Shown piece by piece: positions 16,083 through 19,343 of a stretch of DNA of 19,343 bases. The DNA comes from Helicobacter sp. (GTDB taxonomy: Bacteria > Campylobacterota > Campylobacteria > Campylobacterales > Helicobacteraceae). A program made the translations under genes and the position numbers. Location: contig JALEPE010000075.1 of the NCBI GenBank assembly GCA_022766795.1, forward strand, positions 1 through 19,343. Reading direction: 5' to 3'. Below the pieces are notes generated by a model that worked only from the letters and a program-made list of their open reading frames with translations, did not search any database and was not told where the DNA came from. Positions within the stretch are counted from its first letter, which is position 1. Every line of letters starts with the position of its first letter.

Positions 16083-16394
16083 TTAAGCAGCGATTTTCAC
16101 TACGCGCACACGCGTAAAATCACGCCTAAAGCCTCGTTTTGTTTTACTATCTTTTCTACGACGTTTCTTAAAAGTGATGACTTTCTTGCCTCTGCCCTCA
16201 TTGATGACTTCTAATTCCACCTTTGCGCCACTTACATAAGGCGCACCAAGCTTAATATCTCCGCCATCGCAGATTGCTAAAACTTCGCTCACTTCAACTT
16301 TTGACTTTGGCTCAAGGTTTAAACAATCCAGCAAAATAACATCGCCTTCTTGCACCTTGTATTGTTTGCCTCCATTCGCGATGATTGCATACAT
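16083..16394 (-). CDS. rplU: Ribosomal protein bL21
   Basis: The 103-residue protein begins MYAIIANGGKQYKVQEGD, the typical L21 opening, and ends with the basic KRRRKDSKTKRGFRRDFTRVRV region that binds 23S rRNA. It binds 23S rRNA domain I in the large subunit. The length is standard. The ATG has AAGGAATTG seven bases upstream. It is the first gene of the rplU-rpmA-obg-proB run; a TAGAAT -10-like box lies about 55 bp upstream at 16449-16454. Confidence 0.98.
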   Translation of the reverse strand: MYAIIANGGKQYKVQEGDVILLDCLNLEPKSKVEVSEVLAICDGGDIKLGAPYVSGAKVELEVINEGRGKKVITFKKRRRKDSKTKRGFRRDFTRVRVVKIAA

Positions 16395-16448
16395 TATACA
16401 ATTCCTTAAAATTTGAAGTTCTTTTTATTAAAGCTAATAAAAGTCGAG

Positions 16449-16454
16449 ATTCTA
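16449..16454 (-). promoter_or_regulatory. Possible -10 box for the rplU run
   Basis: TAGAAT on the minus strand (within TTTTAGATAGAATC) lies about 55 bp before the rplU ATG and would give a leader of nearly 50 nt. No clear -35 is seen. It lies just outside the repeat elements of this intergenic stretch. Confidence 0.35.
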
Positions 16455-16503
16455 TCTAAAATTTCATTAAGATTACTTGAAAGAGAATCTTAAAAGGCAA
16501 GAA

Positions 16504-16620
16504 TCTATATTATGGATTGTTTTGCCATCGCATTCTTTGCAATGACGAGAATCCAAAGCGTCTGCCACTTTGTCATTACGAGAAAATTTGTAAAATTTTC
16601 GTGGCAATCCATAATGTAGA
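16504..16620. repeat. Palindromic intergenic repeat element, copy 1
   Basis: The 117-bp element is bounded by 16-bp inverted ends with one mismatch (TCTATATTATGGATTG at 16504-16519 and CAATCCATAATGTAGA at 16605-16620). Inside are an imperfect GCAATGAC / GTCATTAC pair and a perfect 8-bp hairpin GAAAATTT-GTA-AAATTTTC (16582-16600). The wording GGATTGC, GCAATGAC, GTCATTGCGAG, TGGCAATCC matches a type of non-coding repeat common between genes in diverse bacteria. No transposase is present. Confidence 0.75.
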
Positions 16621-16664
16621 ATCTCGCCTATAAAGATTCCATTGCAAAGATTACTTTATGCAAA

Positions 16665-16776
16665 ATTATGGATTGCTTCGGCTTTGCCTCGCAATGACAG
16701 AAGTGGGGAACGCAATGACGCGGTGGTTTGCTTTTTGTCATTGCGAGATTCTGCGTTAGCGGAATCGTGGCAATCT
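16665..16776. repeat. Palindromic intergenic repeat element, copy 2
   Basis: The second element starts ATTATGGATTGC (16665-16676) and ends GTGGCAATC. A perfect 12-bp inverted repeat CTCGCAATGACA (16688-16699) / TGTCATTGCGAG (16736-16747) lies inside, plus an additional CGCAATGACG at 16711-16720. It shares its end and inner motifs with copy 1. GATTACTT-like words occur outside both copies (16471-16478, 16649-16656, and CTTACTTT near 16774), perhaps remnants of target duplications. With copy 1 it accounts for most of the 393-bp gap between rplU and ridA; nothing else in the gap is gene-like. Confidence 0.75.
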
Positions 16777-16787
16777 TACTTTAATAT

Positions 16788-17162
16788 TCATTCTGCTAAC
16801 GCCATACACTCAATCTCCACCAAAGCATTTTTGGGCAATGTTTTAACTGCTACCGTGCTTCTAGCGGGTTTATGCTCTCCGAAAAATTCCGCATAGATTG
16901 CATTCACAAGCGCGAAATCCTCCATATTGCTTAAAAAAATCGTTGTTTTAAAAACTTGCTGCAAACTGCTTCCTCCCGCCTTTAAAATCTCACTAAGGTT
17001 GTTTAGCACTTGTCTTGTTTGCGCTTCAATGCCCTCTACTAAGATTCCTTGCGGATTCAATCCAATCTGTCCTGAAGTATAAATCACACCATTTGCCTTG
17101 ATAGCTTGGGAATAAGGACCAATCGCTTGGGGTGCATTTTGTGTTGCAATAATCTCTAACAT
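16788..17162 (-). CDS. ridA: RidA-family enamine/imine deaminase
   Basis: RidA hydrolyses reactive 2-aminoacrylate-type enamines released by PLP enzymes, protecting them from damage. The 124-residue length is typical for the trimeric YjgF/YER057c/UK114 family. The signature region PARSTVAVKTLPKNALVEIECMA contains the conserved Arg that contacts the substrate carboxylate. AIGPYSQAI near the start and SGQIGLNPQG are the other family motifs. The start ATG has AAAGGAGAATTGC upstream, and a perfect TATAAT box sits about 39 bp before it. It is transcribed divergently from the exported protein of the molybdenum cofactor cluster. The last residues abut repeat copy 2. Confidence 0.95.
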   Translation of the reverse strand: MLEIIATQNAPQAIGPYSQAIKANGVIYTSGQIGLNPQGILVEGIEAQTRQVLNNLSEILKAGGSSLQQVFKTTIFLSNMEDFALVNAIYAEFFGEHKPARSTVAVKTLPKNALVEIECMALAE

Positions 17163-17194
17163 TGCAATTCTCCTTTACTTTATTGTTTAAATGT

Positions 17195-17206
17195 TATAAA
17201 ATTATA
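17195..17206. promoter_or_regulatory. Overlapping divergent -10 boxes (ridA / exported protein)
   Basis: On the minus strand TATAAT (17206-17201) serves ridA; on the plus strand TATAAA (17195-17200) sits about 33 bp before the ATG of the exported protein. The two boxes abut, so RNA polymerase binding on one strand should interfere with the other. No additional operator is recognised. Confidence 0.5.
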
Positions 17207-17232
17207 GCCAAATTAGTTTTTAAGGATTCCTT

Positions 17233-17574
17233 ATGCAATCAATTTTAAGACTTTTAAGTGCTAGCATTCTCACTTTTAGCCTTAGCACAAATATTTTTGC
17301 CGATACATTTGTATCTCCAACCTCTAATCCTACGCAAAGATATGCGCCAATTACTCCTTTAACGCCATTTGATGAGGCATTAAGACGCGAAATGCAAAAA
17401 TATCCCAAAGATTCCGCATTTTATGTAGATGGCAGAACAGGCAAAATTATCTCTGTTACCAAACTTCCGAAAGTCAAATCTGCACCTGCAAAATATCCAA
17501 GCACATATAAGCCTACCCCAAAGCAGCCTAAAACGCCTTACAAAATGCAAGAAGAGCGTATAGATTTGTTATAG
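17233..17574 (+). CDS. Small exported Pro/Lys-rich protein of unknown function
   Basis: I do not recognise a named gene. The 113-residue product has a Sec signal peptide (MQSILRLL, hydrophobic to about residue 19, cleavage probably after IFA before DTF). The mature part of about 90 residues contains PTSNPTQRYAPITPLTPFDEALRREMQKYPKDSAFYVDG, then RTGKIISVTKLPK, and a Pro/Lys-rich tail with PKVKSAPAKYPSTYKPTPKQPK. The basic extended tail could bind an anionic surface such as LPS or peptidoglycan, but this is a guess. ATG 17233 has AAGGATTC upstream. It precedes moaD by 9 bp, so it is probably in one transcript with the molybdenum cofactor genes, though a role there is not suggested by the sequence. 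Confidence 0.8.
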   Translation: MQSILRLLSASILTFSLSTNIFADTFVSPTSNPTQRYAPITPLTPFDEALRREMQKYPKDSAFYVDGRTGKIISVTKLPKVKSAPAKYPSTYKPTPKQPKTPYKMQEERIDLL

Positions 17575-17583
17575 GAATTTACA

Positions 17584-17805
17584 ATGGTTGAAGTAGAATT
17601 TTTAGGACCGCTTGGCAATCAAACCTTTCAAAGTCAAGCAACAGACTTTCACGCGTTAAAACAAGAATTACAAGCGATTCCAGACTTGAAAGATTGGCTA
17701 AAGGATTGTGCCATTGCCTTAAACAATGAAATCGTTACTTCATTGGATACACCAATTAAAAATGGCGATAAAATTGTGCTATTGCCTCCGGTTTGTGGTG
17801 GATAA
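17584..17805 (+). CDS. moaD: Molybdopterin synthase sulfur carrier subunit
   Basis: MoaD carries the thiocarboxylate sulfur used to form the dithiolene of molybdopterin. The 73-residue protein has the ubiquitin-like fold pattern and ends in CGG, the C-terminal Gly-Gly that is adenylylated by MoeB and inserted into MoaE. The segment NGDKIVLLPPVCGG is the usual C-terminal hallmark. The start ATG has AGGAATTT upstream. The stop TAA directly abuts the moaE ATG, so subunits of the synthase are made in equal amounts. Confidence 0.95.
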   Translation: MVEVEFLGPLGNQTFQSQATDFHALKQELQAIPDLKDWLKDCAIALNNEIVTSLDTPIKNGDKIVLLPPVCGG

Positions 17806-18270
17806 ATGCAGACAAACATTGATGGATTAGAAATTTTTGAGGGTGCGCTCCATACTGCGGTAATTTATCAAAATTGGATTGATTCAAGCGCACAGGTAAA
17901 TTTTGGGGCTAGTGCAATCTTTACTGGAATCGTGCGCTCCGAGAATGGTTGCGAGGGCTTGAGTTTTGATATTTATCCTCCGCTACTAGAACAATGGTTT
18001 TTAAAATGGGTAAAAAAAGCCAGCAAAAGCGAAGTTGTGCTTAAAATGGCACACAGCAGAGGCGATGTTTTAAACCACCAAAGCTCGTATATGGCAGGAA
18101 TCTTTAGCTCACAAAGACGCGCAACTTTGGATATTTTTGAGGAATTTATTGAGGATTTTAAGCATCGCGCTCCCATTTGGAAATACGATTTAAAAAACGG
18201 GCAAAGAATCTATGCAAAAGAGCGCAGTCATAGACTACCCTATAGCGGAATCCTAAGTGATAGCCATTAA
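17806..18270 (+). CDS. moaE: Molybdopterin synthase catalytic subunit
   Basis: MoaE converts precursor Z (cPMP) to molybdopterin using sulfur from MoaD. The 154 residues are of family length. Landmarks are FTGIVRSENGCEGLSFDIY, MAHSRGDVL at the position of the HRxGxL segment, and APIWKYD with the catalytic-region Lys near the C-terminus, followed by AKERSHRL. The canonical HRVG wording is changed to HSRG, which also occurs in the H. pylori type. There is no gap from moaD; the TAA of moaD precedes ATG directly. Thirty-three bases separate it from mobB. Confidence 0.94.
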   Translation: MQTNIDGLEIFEGALHTAVIYQNWIDSSAQVNFGASAIFTGIVRSENGCEGLSFDIYPPLLEQWFLKWVKKASKSEVVLKMAHSRGDVLNHQSSYMAGIFSSQRRATLDIFEEFIEDFKHRAPIWKYDLKNGQRIYAKERSHRLPYSGILSDSH

Positions 18271-18303
18271 ATGAAAAACATAGAATCCAAAAAGGTATTT
18301 TAA

Positions 18304-18792
18304 GTGAAAGCCATCGCCTTTACAGGAAATTCTAATAGCGGCAAAACAACCCTTATTGAGAAGTTATCCCTACACCTAAAGGCGCAAAATAAACGCGTTG
18401 CAATCCTCAAACACGACCCAAAGGATAAGGCAGTTTTAGACACAGAGGGCAAGGATTCTGCGCGTTTTTATCAAACGGGTGCTGATGTTGCAATCTTGGG
18501 CGCAACACAAACCACTTTGCGATTCCACCAAGCCTTAAGCATAGAATCGCTTGTGGAGCAATTTGCAGATTATGATTATCTTTTTGTGGAGGGTTTAAAA
18601 ACCTTGCCACTTCCTAGAATCTGTGTCGCAAGGGATTCCTTTGATACGCGATTCTTGCCCTATATTCAGGCGATTGCCACAGACTCTAGTATCCCCAAAA
18701 GTATCCTAAAATCCTACGCCCTACCCCTTTTAAACCTTAACAATATCTTAGAAATTTTAGAATGGATTGACACAAATATAAAGGAATCTTAA
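18304..18792 (+). CDS. mobB: Molybdopterin-guanine dinucleotide biosynthesis adapter protein
   Basis: MobB is a GTP-binding accessory protein that helps MobA in attaching GMP to the molybdenum cofactor. The 162-residue P-loop protein begins MKAIAFTGNSNSGKTTLIEKL with an intact Walker A (GNSNSGKT, about 8-15). ILKHDPKD and DYLFVEGLKTLPLPRI (Walker B-type region) follow the MobB pattern. The start is GTG 18304, with AAAAAGG about ten bases upstream. Its stop abuts the mog ATG. MobA itself is not in the window. Confidence 0.92.
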   Translation: MKAIAFTGNSNSGKTTLIEKLSLHLKAQNKRVAILKHDPKDKAVLDTEGKDSARFYQTGADVAILGATQTTLRFHQALSIESLVEQFADYDYLFVEGLKTLPLPRICVARDSFDTRFLPYIQAIATDSSIPKSILKSYALPLLNLNNILEILEWIDTNIKES

Positions 18793-19338
18793 ATGGTAGA
18801 AACAAGCAAAAAAAAGGCAAAAATCGGTATTTTAACCCTTTCAGATAGGGCAAGTGCGGGAATCTATGAGGATCTTTCAGGCAAGGCAATCCAAGAAACC
18901 CTCACGCAATACTTAATCACACCTTTTGAATGTGTTTATCGCGTGATTGAGGACGATTTTGAGAAGATTCAGCAGAATTTAATAGAATTAGCCGATAAGG
19001 AACAATGCGATTTGATTGTAACAACAGGCGGGACAGGACCAGCCCCGCGCGATGTAACGCCTGAAGCCACAGAAGCGGTTTGTCAAAAAATGCTTCCGGG
19101 ATTTGGCGAGCTTATGCGCCAAGTGAGTTTGCAATATGTCCCAACTGCTATTCTTTCGCGCCAAAGTGCCGGAATCCGCAACAAAAGCCTCATTGTCAAT
19201 CTACCCGGCAAACCAAAATCTATCCGCGAATGCCTAGACGCTGTTTTTCCTGCGATTCCTTATTGCCTTGATTTAATCGGTGCAAGTTACTTAGAAACAA
19301 ACGCAGAGATTATCAAGGCATTCCGCCCAAAGGCATAA
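18793..19338 (+). CDS. mog: Molybdopterin adenylyltransferase
   Basis: Mog (MogA) activates molybdopterin by adenylylation before molybdate insertion by MoeA. The 181-residue protein contains the family signature TTGGTGPAPRDVTPEAT near 76-92, IGILTLSDRAS near the N-terminus, and the later PGFGELMRQVS and NLPGKPKSI motifs. The length is standard. The ATG directly follows the mobB stop and is preceded by AAGGAATC (18781-18788). The stop TAA shares its last base with a following ATG (19338-19340), so another gene may continue the operon outside the window. Confidence 0.96.
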   Translation: MVETSKKKAKIGILTLSDRASAGIYEDLSGKAIQETLTQYLITPFECVYRVIEDDFEKIQQNLIELADKEQCDLIVTTGGTGPAPRDVTPEATEAVCQKMLPGFGELMRQVSLQYVPTAILSRQSAGIRNKSLIVNLPGKPKSIRECLDAVFPAIPYCLDLIGASYLETNAEIIKAFRPKA

Positions 19339-19343
19339 TGGCG
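19338..19343 (+). CDS. Possible start of the next operon gene (6 bases only)
   Basis: The mog stop reads TAATG, so an ATG (followed by GCG, Ala) begins at 19338 with a one-base overlap. Close overlaps occur throughout this operon. Nothing more can be seen before the window ends, so this is only a pointer. Confidence 0.3.

Noticed and set aside
16395..16787. CRISPR array or non-coding RNA gene in the long gap
   Set aside because: The repeats are two unequal palindromic copies without regular spacing or unique spacers, and no independent promoter-terminator pair is seen.
16642..16896. An 84-codon plus-strand frame over repeat copy 2 and the end of ridA
   Set aside because: Its N-terminal half is translated repeat DNA and its C-terminal half is antisense to ridA; it has no ribosome binding site and no protein-like pattern.

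Overview
The window looks like chromosomal core DNA of a Campylobacterota member, most likely an enterohepatic-type Helicobacter. This rests on the AT-rich base composition, the AAGGA-type ribosome binding sites, the protein sequences (GdhA, TruA next to an LptF/G permease, a Helicobacter-like MoaE), and flagellar-type sigma-28 and sigma-54 promoter motifs of the epsilon-class form. There are no tRNA or rRNA genes, no CRISPR array and no insertion sequence. Genus-level placement is inference.

Layout. (1) 1-1967, minus strand: gdhA (NADP-type glutamate dehydrogenase), followed three bases later by a partial exported ATP-dependent DNA ligase that runs off the left edge. (2) 2235-3833, plus strand: a 532-residue Ca-binding-repeat protein with a good sigma-28-type promoter, closed by a hairpin. 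(3) 3964-7652, plus strand: terC-family membrane protein, a 4-oxalocrotonate tautomerase and full-length polA with an intact proofreading site. (4) 12069-7665, minus strand: a tightly overlapping five-gene run: divergent FeS UDG-like protein, exported protein with a probable periplasmic-binding fold, YgjP-type metallopeptidase, LptF/LptG permease and truA. (5) 13549-12117, minus strand: a second EF-hand protein with a near-consensus sigma-54 promoter, and a 29-codon membrane peptide ORF overlapping its stop codon. (6) 16394-13765, minus strand: rplU, rpmA, obg, proB. (7) 16395-16787: a gene-free stretch holding two palindromic repeat elements. (8) 17162-16788, minus strand: ridA, divergent from (9) 17233-19338, plus strand: a small exported Pro/Lys-rich protein, then moaD, moaE, mobB and mog (molybdenum cofactor synthesis); a further gene may start at the last bases.

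How the genes work together. Group 9 makes and finishes molybdopterin: MoaD and MoaE form MPT synthase, Mog adenylylates MPT and MobB assists nucleotide attachment. Group 6 is the usual ribosomal L21/L27-Obg unit with the first proline-synthesis gene attached. The two EF-hand proteins are separated in the window, but each has a promoter for a different flagellar sigma factor, so both may belong to the motility regulon. This is the most interesting biological lead here, together with the small translationally coupled membrane peptide, the motif-degraded UDG-like protein, and the strong excess of the GAATC/GATTC pentamer on both strands.

Several genes appear to start at TTG or GTG (ligase, UDG-like, permease, mobB). 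For two others an ATG one codon downstream of a TTG is the better start (metallopeptidase, obg).
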